From: Hypholoma sublateritium FD-334 SS-4
Lineage: Eukaryota > Basidiomycota > Agaricomycetes > Agaricales > Strophariaceae
Direction of reading: 5' to 3'
Length of the DNA: 64,000 nucleotides
NCBI GenBank assembly: GCA_000827495.1
Contig: KN817618.1
Location: 86,193 to 150,192 of the forward strand
A program made the translations under genes and the position numbers. The notes beneath the pieces are model-generated. The model searched no databases, had not been told where the DNA came from, and was given only the letters and a program-made list of their open reading frames with translations. Every line of letters begins with the position of its first letter. Within the stretch, counting starts at the first letter, position 1. This document shows, one piece after another, positions 1 through 9,369 of this stretch.

Positions 1-78
1 GGTCCACTGGGTCTGGAAGATTCTCTACGCGAGACGCGTTGTCAGGACTCTGAGTGCACGTCAATCAACATCATTTAT

Positions 79-1249
79 CTACGGCCAGGCAAATATAACA
101 AACTCAACTATTTTCTGACTGGGATCTTCGCTGTGGTCGTGGTGCTGGCGATGGTATCTCAACCCGTTGGGAGTTTTATACCGTCTGGTGCACTGTTCGA
201 TACCGCATGCGAATGGGCGTAGCCCCGCCCCTTCCTTGGTAACTGGCACAACACTGCAGGTTCCGTGCGTCAAGTGATATTTGAGACCGTTTGCGTACTT
301 GTACGCCTTATTGCAGTTTTCCTTCGGGCAGCGGTAGGGTTTGGCCACAACAGAAGTCGTGGTGGGACGCGAAAATGTTCCTGTACTCGTCGAAGAGACA
401 GCCTCCAGTATTTCAGGCGTATAACGCGTCATAAAAGGGGAGAGTGAAACGGAAGCGGAAATTGCGCCGAAGGTGGGGTATGGTGCGCCACCAGGATTGG
501 CTTTATTCCAGTTTTTTGTATCGTGGACGGTGTTGGCCGCGGAGGGTTCTTCAGAGGGCGAAACCACAAGGGATTCGAATACTGAATCAAACGTCAGATG
601 CTCTTCTGGAGTCAAGCTGGGAGTGATTAATTCAATGGAATGCGCCCCTTCATAATGCGTGATCAGTGCGGCCAGGTCCGGATGGTGCTGCCCGCAACAT
701 GTGTAGTAATCTTTCTGGTACGATATATTCAGCAAGTTAACTTGAAGTAGCAATGGGTAGACGAAAGACGCACAAGCCCATCACCTAGGCCAACATCATA
801 CAGAGTGTTGGTCTCGGATCGTACGGCCGTCTCCTCTTCCAAACTGTGTGCAGTACTCAGAACAGCAGATTTGTAAAGAGTACAAATCAGGGCACGTACA
901 CAGGGCTTGTAGCACTGATGGTGTCCTCCGATGCGGATTTCCAGGAGCTGTGCAGCGGGCTTGGCTGCCACGACATAGGCGAGCCTAAGAAGTGCCGCGT
1001 GAGAGACGACGCGGGGCTGGTGTCGCGCATTGGGTAGTCTTGCTGCACGAGAACACTGGGTAACCTCAAAGAGCTGGGCTGCCACGACATTGGCGAGCCT
1101 AGATACCTCGTGAAGGATGCGGGGGACCTTGACGCGCCTTCTCCGTCGTACATGGGGTAATCTGAATCCAGGTACGCGATCCTGGAGGCGCTAACCTTGG
1201 ATCTTACGTCCGAGGCGCGAACCGCGATAGGTGGGGTGTCTGAGTTCAT
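79..1249 (-). CDS. Sfp1-type C2H2 zinc-finger protein, chimeric N-terminus
   Basis: Spliced model complement(79..714, 774..843, 900..1249); the phases add up to 351 residues. The last exon begins at an acceptor preceded by CTGAAT. It carries a divergent finger (YYTCCGQHHPDL...HYEGAH) and two fingers of the YRCP..C..AYKYANGLKYH and FAC..QC..RYKTPNGLRYH type. This spacing is the hallmark of fungal Sfp1-like nuclear regulators of growth and ribosome genes (family knowledge). The first exon starts at ATG 1249. It encodes two copies of a motif running DYPM - PAS - LGSPMSWQ, which also occurs at the N-terminus of the neighbouring kinase. Donor GTACGT at 899 and donor GTGCGT at 773 keep the frame. 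The short second exon carries LEEET, matched by MEEET in the kinase. A further 5' coding exon is possible. The zinc-finger call is firm; the N-terminal exons are inferred and need transcript support. Confidence 0.66.
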
Positions 1250-2110
1250 CGACGATTAGTGATTTGGTTCGACTGGAAGACAAATGGTGCTGGGAAAAGC
1301 GGTGTCCAGAATTCAACCTGGTTCCAACTATTAGTATTACAAAACCAATTCATCAGCTCTATAATTAGCTGACGTCGATCCATATCCATGAACACAATGA
1401 CAGTGATGCGCAGTCGCGCACAAAACGAGAGATGTTTTCTCAATATTTTCTGTAAGGAAGAGAAAGAGAGTAAGCCGAGATATGCACAGAGAAAGGGCTG
1501 TAATAACATATGAGCGTACGCAACTTATCGAACGGGAAATAGTCACCTCCCCGTGGCGAATTTCGAAACAAATCTGAAATAGGGAGGAATAGAAGGAATG
1601 ATGCTCAAGGATCAAGATATTTTTGCTACGGAGCCCTCTGCAGCCTAGCAAGTTTATTAATGAGATACCTTACATGCCGAAAACCTGTAGGCTGTGAGTA
1701 ATACGGGACATTCGTGGATTTCTTGTGAATGGTGTGCGATATCATCGAGCCTCATGATCGTCGGACGATCGCGTACCTGTGGAAAAAAGCTGCTCCCGGT
1801 CTTAGTTCAACGTTCAGTACTCAATCTTGATGGATAGAGTACTACTGGGACACCCGAGTGAAGATACAGAACAACGCTAAAAAGCAAGATAGAAACGCGC
1901 CGTGCTCATCGCGGCCCACCTCCGTCATAGGTTATCGTAGAAGAAAGTCGATGGTCATTTGAAGGTACGTAACTTATAAAAGATAAACATTCGCGTCATG
2001 CTGCATGCCAACACTCAGAAACAAGCAGGGTCAGTACACACGATGAAAAAGAACGTGGCACGCGACATACCAGCCTTGTTCTTCATGATCAATACTACTC
2101 TTCCCAGTCA
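825..2110. repeat. Tandem segmental duplication, copy A
   Basis: Diverged copy of 3420-4600 in the same orientation. Shared landmarks in order are CCGTCTCCTCTTCC (827; copy B 3421), GCCACGACAT..GGCGAGCC (from 966 and 1081; B 3494), the AGGGCTRTAATA block (about 1494; B 3979), GGTGTGCGATATC (1730; B 4214), TACTGGGAYACCC (1844; B 4309), CGTGCTCATCGCGGCCCA (1901; B 4349) and GCACGCGACR (2058; B 4490). It spans the N-terminal exons of the Sfp1-type gene, their 5' flank and a remnant of the tail of the Iec1-like gene. Confidence 0.8.
1900..2110 (-). pseudogene. Relic of the 3' end of the Iec1-like gene
   Basis: Within copy A, the part matching the last exons of the gene at 4352-5650 remains. On the minus strand a fragment reads IMKNKAG and is followed by a GTATGTCGCG donor-like site. 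The intact gene reads IMKNEAK, then has a deleted stretch, then MLG and GTGCGTCGCG. A CTGACC branch-like site and the TCATCGCGGCCCA block around the stop are also kept. About 60 bp of coding sequence is missing and there is no upstream remainder of the gene, so it is a duplication passenger and not a gene. Confidence 0.6.
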
Positions 2111-2153
2111 CTGCTGCGGTGCATAAATTTAAAGTATTGTACAAAAGACGCCC

Positions 2154-3784
2154 TCACTCTGAGTGCAGAATAGCTATCATTTGTCCTACCTCTGCGACGG
2201 TAGGCCGAGAGGGCGGGACAGTCTCCCAACACAGTTTGATTATATGCCGAACACCATCACAGCCGACAGTTGAGTCCATGTTGAATGTGATCGGTGTAGG
2301 ATGCTGGTTGCTCATGATTTTCAGCATGACTTGCGTTTCGGTCAAGCCATCGTATGGCACTTTCCCTGACATAACCTGCATTTCCAGTATGCAAACGCAT
2401 TTCCGGTTAACAAACACGGCTCTCCAATTTTTCTTTCGGACTTACATGGAATATAACACTTCCCAATGAATAAACATCAGTGGTGAAATTCGGTTCCAAT
2501 GGAATGCTGCCATCAGGTGAGAATAGCTCGGGTGCCGCCCATCTCGCTGAGCCTGTTATCTTCGATGTCATGAAGGATGAGCTTTGCAATTCTGCGATAA
2601 CGTTCGAAAGCCCAAAGTCAGAGAGCTTTGCGATTACCGGGTTACTATCTATTAAGATATTAGCCTGGGTAGCAATCAGTAACAGCTTGATCTACCAATC
2701 CTGCAGGCTGCAAGTAATGATATCTCACCGTAGTAAGGTCACGATGCACAACCTGCCGGGAGTGAACTGCGTGAAAATGTAAACAGCGTGTACGTCAAGT
2801 AAAACGAACGAAAACATACTCACTGTATTCTAATCCGTTAGCGATATCTTGACACTACCCCACCAAGCGACAAAACATCGGTGTCAAACACAACAAATTA
2901 TTTAAATCATGGAATACTTACAATCTGCAGTCGATTTCTCTGCGTTAGGTGATCTCCCTTTCTGACAAGATAGCCAGCAAGGTCTCCCTCCCCCATCCAA
3001 GGGCAGACCATTGACAGGACGCCCATGGAAAGGACGCCTCGACCAAAGTCGGTCACAGTCCCCAGAAGCGGTATAACGTTGGGATGCTTAAGGCAAGCCC
3101 AAATTCTTATCTCCCTACGGAGTCTCTGAGCAAGTATCAGCTTATTGGCGACGCATGGGGTGTGGTTAGTTGACCGACCTTCTGTACTTTGTTTCTGGTA
3201 GAATCCTTGTATATATGGGTGCGGATAACTTTCACCGCAACAATGCTGGGCTTTTCGTCTTTAGGATACCAGTATCCGAAGTATATGTCTGCGTAGCTTC
3301 CACCATGTTCAGGGAATTCTGATTTGCGTACAACTTGCCCCGTGAGGTCGATAGGCTCCGCAGTTCTGTCCAGGAATGGTTTACTTTCAAGCCTTTGGGG
3401 AGTGCAGAGCGTTCCTTCTACCGTCTCCTCTTCCATCTGAACAAGAGAGGAAGTATTGTGGGGTGTGGCGGGTGGGCTGTGCAGTGAATTCAAATGCCAC
3501 AACATGGGCGAGCCCAGCAAGCGGGTGAGCGAGGCGGGGCTTGCGTAGTGCATCGGGAAGTCCTGCTGAGCCAAGGCGTCTTGCATTATCATAGAACTTG
3601 TCCACCACGACACTGACGAGTCTAGATAGTTTTGCGTGTAGGACGCGGGCGGAAACGCGGTGCGCTCATCGGAATCATCCTCGTCCATGGGGTAATCTCG
3701 GTGCACAGGGGTGTCCACCAATTCTTCGTCGTCGAGGAGCGCAGTCGCCAGGGCCTTGAGATCTATGGAATACTGGCTAGATAG
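2154..3784 (-). CDS. Protein kinase (TKL-like), shared N-terminal module
   Basis: Exons complement(2154..2375, 2446..2664, 2729..2766, 2824..2854, 2922..3125, 3179..3784), all in phase. This gives about 440 residues plus an unresolved first exon. There is no ATG near 3721; the frame stays open to an acceptor at 3785 (GATCTCAG, with CTAAC upstream). Residues 1-150 hold two DYPM/PAS/LGSPM units like those of the gene at 79-1249. The kinase domain shows GGSYADIYFG (glycine loop), VAVKVIR (lysine), HRDLTTAN (catalytic loop), LSDFGLS, WAAPELF and RPTVAEV near the C-terminus, so it should be active. HRDLTTAN lacks the lysine of Ser/Thr kinases, which fits TKL/tyrosine-like enzymes. Exons of 31 and 38 nt flank the catalytic loop. 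Substrate unknown. Confidence 0.8.
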
Positions 3785-4600
3785 CTGAGATCGGCCGTTG
3801 GAAGATGCTTGTTAGGAGGAAAGGTAATGCCGTGGCAAGCTTGTTCTGAATTCAATTAAAGCATATAAATAGCTGCCGTCGACATTTGAATTTGGGCGAT
3901 GAACGTGGAAACGGGACCCAATCACATACAAGTGCTCACACTGTCCTACGAGAAAGAGGCAAGGTAAGCTGAGATTTACATCAACGGAAGGGGCTATAAT
4001 ACACATAACCGTACATCCATATACCTAACCAAACTAGCATTTCAGCACTGTAAAATAAAAAGAAATAATGAAACGGAGGTAGCCAACTCCAGTCGGCTCT
4101 CATCAGCCAGCAAGTGAATATGATATCATACCAACAGAACCTGCGAGCGACACAAGAAGCTCGTAGATTCACACGAATGGCTATTGAAGCTTGAAGATGA
4201 ATGACTTTTGAAGGGTGTGCGATATCCATCATCTTTGAGGGGGTCGTTGGGAAAAAGCTGCTTCCAAGTAGAAGCATGCGAGCGCAGTCTTCGTCAAGGA
4301 GGGTTACTGGGATACCCAGGTCAAAATGCAGAAAAAAACCACAGGCCGTGCTCATCGCGGCCCAGCCGGGTTGTGGCTGATCATATGCGAAGTCGGTGGC
4401 TGATCATTTGCACCTGCCCTTGGGGAAATAAGCATATCCGCGTCAGGCCTACCAAATAAGCACGGTCAGAACGCGCGATGGAAAGAAAAAGCACGCGACG
4501 CACCCCAGCATCCGCTGCAGTAGGTCATCGAGTACATGCTCCTTGATCTCCCCCTCCTTCTTCGCCTCGTTCTTCATGATCCGCAGCTGCCCCTGCAACT
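3420..4600. repeat. Tandem segmental duplication, copy B
   Basis: Partner of 825-2110. It covers the N-terminal exon of the kinase, its 5' flank (about 3785-4351) and the last exons of the Iec1-like gene. Because the gene tail is continuous with an intact gene here, this copy is the likelier original context and copy A the derived one (inference). No separate gene is seen in 3785-4351. A conserved possible first exon, starting near 4229-4232 and ending at a GTATGA donor (4131), matches an ATG at 1755 with a GTAAGG donor in copy A, but its phase does not fit directly. Confidence 0.78.
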
Positions 4601-5650
4601 GCTCCTGTTGTTCGAGCACGAACCGGTGCTTTGCCTTCATCAGCAGGTACATGACCTTCGCCGGCGTCCGGCCGAGCACCAGGCCCGTGGTCTCGTCGAA
4701 CTGCGGCTCCAGACTGGGCGGCAGGACGTCCGACGCCGTCGACTCGTACCCCTCCTCTTCTTCTTCTTCCGGCGACGGCGCCTGCAGCAGCGACCCGCGC
4801 ACGGGGCGCCGCGACCGCCCGTTCGCGCGGCCCTTCGCGGACGCGGCGAAGTAGTCGCCCGCGTCGTCGACGGCCTCGGACGGCGTGTGCGGATCGACCT
4901 TGAATGCGACAAAACCGGAAACATCAGGCAACGCGCGGGGGAGAGAGGCGGTGGCGGACGCAACTGGCGTGGACGTCCCCCGCGTGTGCTCGTCCGCGGC
5001 GCCGCGCTTGCGCTTGCGCGACCCGCCGCGCCCGGGCGCGGGCGGGGAGATGTTGTGCTGCAGGCGCATGTGCTTCGCGAGCGCGTCGGAGCGCGTGAAC
5101 GACTTGTCGCACTCTGGCCGGCCGCGGTCAGTCGGGGCTGCGCCGGCGCTCGGGGAACGCACCTGGTAGCGGGCAAATGAACGGCTTTTCGCCTGTGTGC
5201 GAGCGGATGTGCGAGATGAGCGCGAAGCGGGAGGTCTGGGGCAGCCCGCGCCGCAGACACGACGCCCATTCGCAGGTGTAGTTTGATTTGTGGACGCCGA
5301 TGTGGTCTGCGAGGTCCGTCAGACCGAATTCACGCTCATCTGGCCGCACACGCACCGTTGTGAATGTGGTCGATTAGTGTCGGCAGATGGCCAAAGACGA
5401 CACCACATTCTTCCCACTGACACGTAATGACGTCCTCCAGTTCGTCGATATCGTCGTAGGTGGCTTGCGCGGCCACCGGAGACGCTGGACGCGACATAGA
5501 CGGCCCATAGTGGTCCTCTCCCTCTAGATTTGATATATCTTCGCCCCCAGAAGAATTGGAGACAGATGGAGAGACCGCGATTGGCACAGGTGGGGGTCCT
5601 GGAGATGCTGGACGCGCACGTTTGGCTGAGGCCTTTGACGTTTTCGCCAT
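4352..5650 (-). CDS. C2H2 zinc-finger protein, Iec1/INO80-associated-like
   Basis: Exons complement(4352..4448, 4504..5113, 5163..5306, 5356..5650), in phase, 381 residues. Start MAKTSKAS at 5650. After a disordered acidic N-terminus come three fingers: ITCQWEECG...HIHNDHIGVHKSNYTCEWASC, then TSRFALISHIRSHTGEKPF, then CDKSFTRSDALAKHMRLQH. This linker arrangement (CEW..C...TSRFAL...RSHTGEKPF..SFTRSDALAKH) is the one I associate with the fission-yeast Iec1-like, YY1-related subunit of INO80. A lysine-rich basic patch (RKRKRG) and a C-terminal coiled coil (EQQEQLQGQLRIMKNE) follow. The last intron is supported because its donor, branch and acceptor are also preserved in the duplicated relic. Without it the protein would end at 4449. 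Zinc-finger call firm; complex membership inferred. Confidence 0.72.
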
Positions 5651-6424
5651 GTTCACGGAGCCTCAAGCTTTTGAATCGGGGGTGGAGAATAGCGGGATTG
5701 TAATCGGTGAAGGAAAGCAATGGAATGCGAAAGGAATTGTGAAGGCCTGTCGTTAGGAATGATCCTAATTTCAAACAACGACAAACTACCTTCTGCAGTT
5801 CGACGTAAACGCTAGTGACTGGCACGTTGCGCACACACCAACGTTGAAACGATTTAATGGCGCTGCATTTCCATCTTCCGGGGGTGCCAAGGGTGCGCCA
5901 GAGCATGTAGCGTTGATATAGCGAGACAAAACATTGTAGAAGATTTTTTGAGAAATTAATTCGCCGGTAGTATGTTCATTCCTGCATCAATTGCGCCCAA
6001 TTTCGCAGTCTATGTCATCAAACATATCCATACTTGGACATTCCTCTCAAACTCCTCCCTTCCCTTCATGCACTCACGATCTATCCAACTCATGTCAAGG
6101 ATCTGTCTTCTAGCATCCCAAATGGTGATTAATTTCTCCAGATGAACTCTTCTTTACCTTTTTAGACGCTGGCAAGCAGTTCTAGTGGCCGGGTGGAGGC
6201 TACCCTGCAGCTGATACGCTTCCCCGGAAAGGCGGTACTCGGTTTCATTTTAAAGTGTTTGAGATCACCGCAGTGCGCGGCGCCTAAGGAAGCTTCGGCA
6301 AGATAAGTATATCATGAGGCTCTCACTTATATGCAGAGCTGCAACGCCGTAATTCCATTCCATCCCCATCCACGGACCTCCCACCCACGCAACCCCCCAC
6401 AGCCGCTCGTTCGATAACATCTTC
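5651..6424. other. Intergenic region, divergent promoters
   Basis: No supported gene. It lies between the divergent Iec1-like (minus) and LRR-like (plus) genes, so it probably holds both promoters. CT-rich tracts occur around 6045-6075 and 6360-6400, just before the plus-strand start. No long ORF with fungal coding character was seen. Confidence 0.5.
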
Positions 6425-8045
6425 ATGAACGGGGTCTACGGCCAACTCAGTTTCATCACTGGCGACCCGCATGTGCTCTCCCAAAAGCTGGTGACGTTAA
6501 GGTGCGCACCAATTTCATTTGCGCACGACTTTGGCGCTGAAAACGCACAGCAACGACGTGCAGATGTGCGAGCGCGTGCGCGTGCTCACGATCTGGCCGA
6601 GCGCTGTTCGCGACGCGATCAAGGCCACCACTCTCGAAAAGCCGCTAGTCGAGGACGATCTTGGCGGCACTCCGCCGCCGCGGCCACGCTCGTATTTAAA
6701 CAAAATTGGAGGCATGCTGGGGCACACCAGGTCGCTCTCGCGCCCCTCGACACCGTCGCCGTCGCTCGACCCCGTTCTGTCCCCTACGCAGCGCATGGAC
6801 TCGTTCCTCGCCGTCGTCAAAAGCCTCCGCAACGTCGACGAACTGGAGGTCAACTGGTACCTCGACCACGGCTCGCGGACGTCAGCGTGGAAGGTGTCGT
6901 TTTTTCCTGAAATCTGGCAGGGCATCGGATACCAGCTCCGGCGGCTCACGCTAGACGTTAAGCTGTTCAAGCTAAACGATATTGTGAAGTCGTGCGGCGC
7001 GTTGCCTCGCGTGCAGGAGCTGTACCTCTCTCTGCGGTGCGACGCCGCGCACCCGCAGCCTGGCGGGACGGCAGTGCCATACTTCATCAACAAGCTGAGC
7101 GCCACGCTGGAGACACTTTCAATACGGACAATTGGCCACCAGGTGCTCGCGGCGGACTTCCAGCTTCTGACTCACTTCCCGCGGCTCCGGGCGCTAAGCC
7201 TGGTTATGCCGCTCGACGCACAGCACTTCCCCGACCCATCGGGGCTCGCGCAGCTTCTTCGCAATCACCCCAGAATAAGCGACCTCTGCTTGCGGTATTC
7301 GCGCTGCTGCAGCGACCCCGCGGACGACGGCTTCCATACAGCCGGCGGCGCGCACCGCGTGTACGGCGCGATCAGCATGCCGGCGCTCCGCGCGCTGGAG
7401 CTCGGCCTGCACCTCCCGATCCCGCCCAGCGCGGCGACGCGCTCGACGCTGCACGCCATCGCGCGCATGGCGCAGAACATCACGTCGCTCACGCTCGTCG
7501 ACCGCAGCCTCGCGCTCGGCGAGGTCAGCGCGCTCCTACGGCTGTTCCACAGCCGCCGCCTGCGTCGGCTCTCGCTCTTCGCGCGCGCGCTGAGCCCGCA
7601 GCTCGTCGACGTCGTCGCGCGCGCCTGCCCCGACCTCAGCGCACTCGCGCTCGACGTGCAAGCGGTGGTCACCTCCGAGACGCCCGACGCCGACGACACG
7701 GTACGTCTGCCCCGCACGCCTGCTGCGCCCCCCGCTACTGACGCCGCGCGCTGCCAGGGCGACTTTTCGCAGGCGCTGTTTGAGTGGGCCGTCGATTTGG
7801 ACAGCGACAGGTGGCGGTATGGCGCGTGGGCGCTCGCGGACGTCGCGGTGATGAAGTGGGAATTTAAGGTTGGACACGCGTACGACTGGGCCGCCATGCA
7901 GGCGCTTGCGCTCGTCGTCCCCGCCATACGGAGCTTCGCTGGGATGGGCCACACGCGGGAGGACCGCTCGCTTCGCCCATTGGGCTCGCCGCGGCGGCTG
8001 GTGGAGATTGGGAATCAAATGAAACCCTTCAGCAGTGATGACTGA
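6425..8045 (+). CDS. Leucine-rich-repeat-like protein, unknown function
   Basis: Exons 6425..6501, 6551..7700, 7758..8045, phases exact, 504 residues. Start ATG 6425; the first intron ends in GCACAG with CTGAAA upstream. The protein has repeated LRR-like segments (LRRLTLDV, VQELYLSLRC, LRALSLVMPL, ISDLCLRYS, ITSLTLVDR, LRRLSLFA). It resembles the LRR part of Agaricomycete F-box proteins (for example CERVRVLTI near the start). No F-box is visible, so either the box was lost or an upstream exon was missed. The second intron (57 nt, GTACGT...GCCAG) has length divisible by three and no stop, so an unspliced reading is also open. GC is very high. Role unknown; a substrate-binding scaffold is a guess. 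Confidence 0.68.
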
Positions 8046-8469
8046 CAGATCTTGCGCATGACGGTTCGGAGGTTGTAGCTCATGCTGTATTTTGTAAACT
8101 GAAACTTTGTACACTATGTATACACGCCTTTCTTTAGTTTTATACCCTAATAATTATAATTATACGCACTGTATTTACTTAGGCGTTGCAACAGGTCCAA
8201 TGTCAGAGTCCCCTGTCCACCTCCAAATCTGTCCTCCCTCGGGGTGAGATACTTTCCCGAACTGTCATGATGAAATGATCGTTTACAAATATGGTGACAT
8301 AGTCGTTATAATCTGGCAATACATTCGATTCAGATGGCGACCATCATCCCTATACTTCTGCCCGGGAGTGATTGTCCCAACACAGACCACCCTGGATCAA
8401 CATGTAAAATGCACCGCTTTGAGTGTTCAGTAACCAGACTTGCTCCCTACGCCTTCGCTGGCCTAGTAC
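8046..8469. other. Intergenic region
   Basis: AT-richer spacer between two plus-strand genes. It holds the 3' flank of the LRR-like gene (TATACCCTAATAATTATAATTATA near 8140) and the promoter of the next gene. I see no ORF, repeat or RNA gene in it. Confidence 0.5.
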
Positions 8470-9369
8470 ATGACGTCTAGGTACTCCCGAATATTTCTGC
8501 GGCCACCGAAGGATACGACTGCATCCTCGGAGTCATGGGTTGGCTCGACGTCGACGCAGGAGCCGCGTAGCACCGAAACCAGCCAGGGTCTCTCATACCC
8601 ACCGAGCAGCTCGCTGACAGATGCGGCCAAGTCCTCGCCACCACCTCACCCGTACACCCTTGGCCAGCGCCCCGTTTACTCGCCCGTGTCTCCCGCGTCG
8701 CCCGACGCCGTTCAGCAGGAGGTGCGCGTGCAGCCGNCAGGAAAGCGCCCCGGTGACGCGCCCGAATTCCCGCGCGCAGTGCGCCAGCTGCGGCGCGCGT
8801 CGTCGCTCATGCCGCGCCCCACGCCGCTGCGCATGCGCCCGGGCGTCCTAGCGCTCCTCTTTCTCCCCGTGCCGCCNCTGCTCGCGCTGCTGTACATGGC
8901 CGTGGGGCACGCGCTCTTGCGCGCTGCACGGCCCGCGCCGCGCTCGNTCTTCCGCGCGGCGTCCGTGGGTGCGTCGCTCGAGGCGGGCGCGACGGGCGGC
9001 GTGGTCCTGGCGCTGCCNCTTGCGCTCCTGCTGTACGCCCTCGTGNGGCCGCCCGCGGACGCGCCGGAGGACTTCTTCGAGGACGACGCCTCGAGCGTGC
9101 GCGGCGTCGCGCGCTGGCTGCCGTGGGCGGGCGCTGCAGGCGTCGTTGCGTTTCTCTTCGCAATCGGCGGCGTCGCGGGCCCACTCGGGGTCGCGTGTCT
9201 CCAGAGCAGTGTTCAGCGCCCGGGGGACACGCGACGACTGCTGAGCGCGCGGGCTGCTGCTGCTGCGGGGTTCGTCGGTGGAGCGGTGCTTGCATCGGGG
9301 ACTATCGTCGTGGGGGTACTTGCAACGCTCCTCTGGCTGCGGAGCCGTCGTCAACAACCACCGCCATGA
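8470..9369 (+). CDS. Four-helix membrane protein, unknown
   Basis: Single-exon ORF of 299 residues from ATG 8470. Residues 1-115 are Ser/Pro/Thr-rich and probably disordered and cytosolic. Four hydrophobic helices follow: PGVLALLFLPVP.LLALLYMAVG, TGGVVLAL.LALLLYALV, WLPWAGAAGVVAFLFAIGG and AAAAGFVGGAVLASGTIVVG. The tail is short and basic. An acidic loop (EDFFEDDASSVRG) lies between helices 2 and 3. Five single ambiguous bases fall in this gene (8737-9046), and each sits in frame as a substitution. I recognise no family; the topology (long N-tail, four TM, short C-tail) recurs in uncharacterised basidiomycete proteins. No transport or enzyme motif is visible. Confidence 0.6.
   Translation: MTSRYSRIFLRPPKDTTASSESWVGSTSTQEPRSTETSQGLSYPPSSSLTDAAKSSPPPHPYTLGQRPVYSPVSPASPDAVQQEVRVQPXGKRPGDAPEFPRAVRQLRRASSLMPRPTPLRMRPGVLALLFLPVPXLLALLYMAVGHALLRAARPAPRSXFRAASVGASLEAGATGGVVLALXLALLLYALVXPPADAPEDFFEDDASSVRGVARWLPWAGAAGVVAFLFAIGGVAGPLGVACLQSSVQRPGDTRRLLSARAAAAAGFVGGAVLASGTIVVGVLATLLWLRSRRQQPPP

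Noticed and set aside
4536..5180. Long plus-strand ORFs opposite the Iec1-like gene
   Set aside because: Antisense shadows in very GC-rich sequence; leucine/arginine-rich composition without domains, while the minus strand gives spliced zinc fingers in phase.
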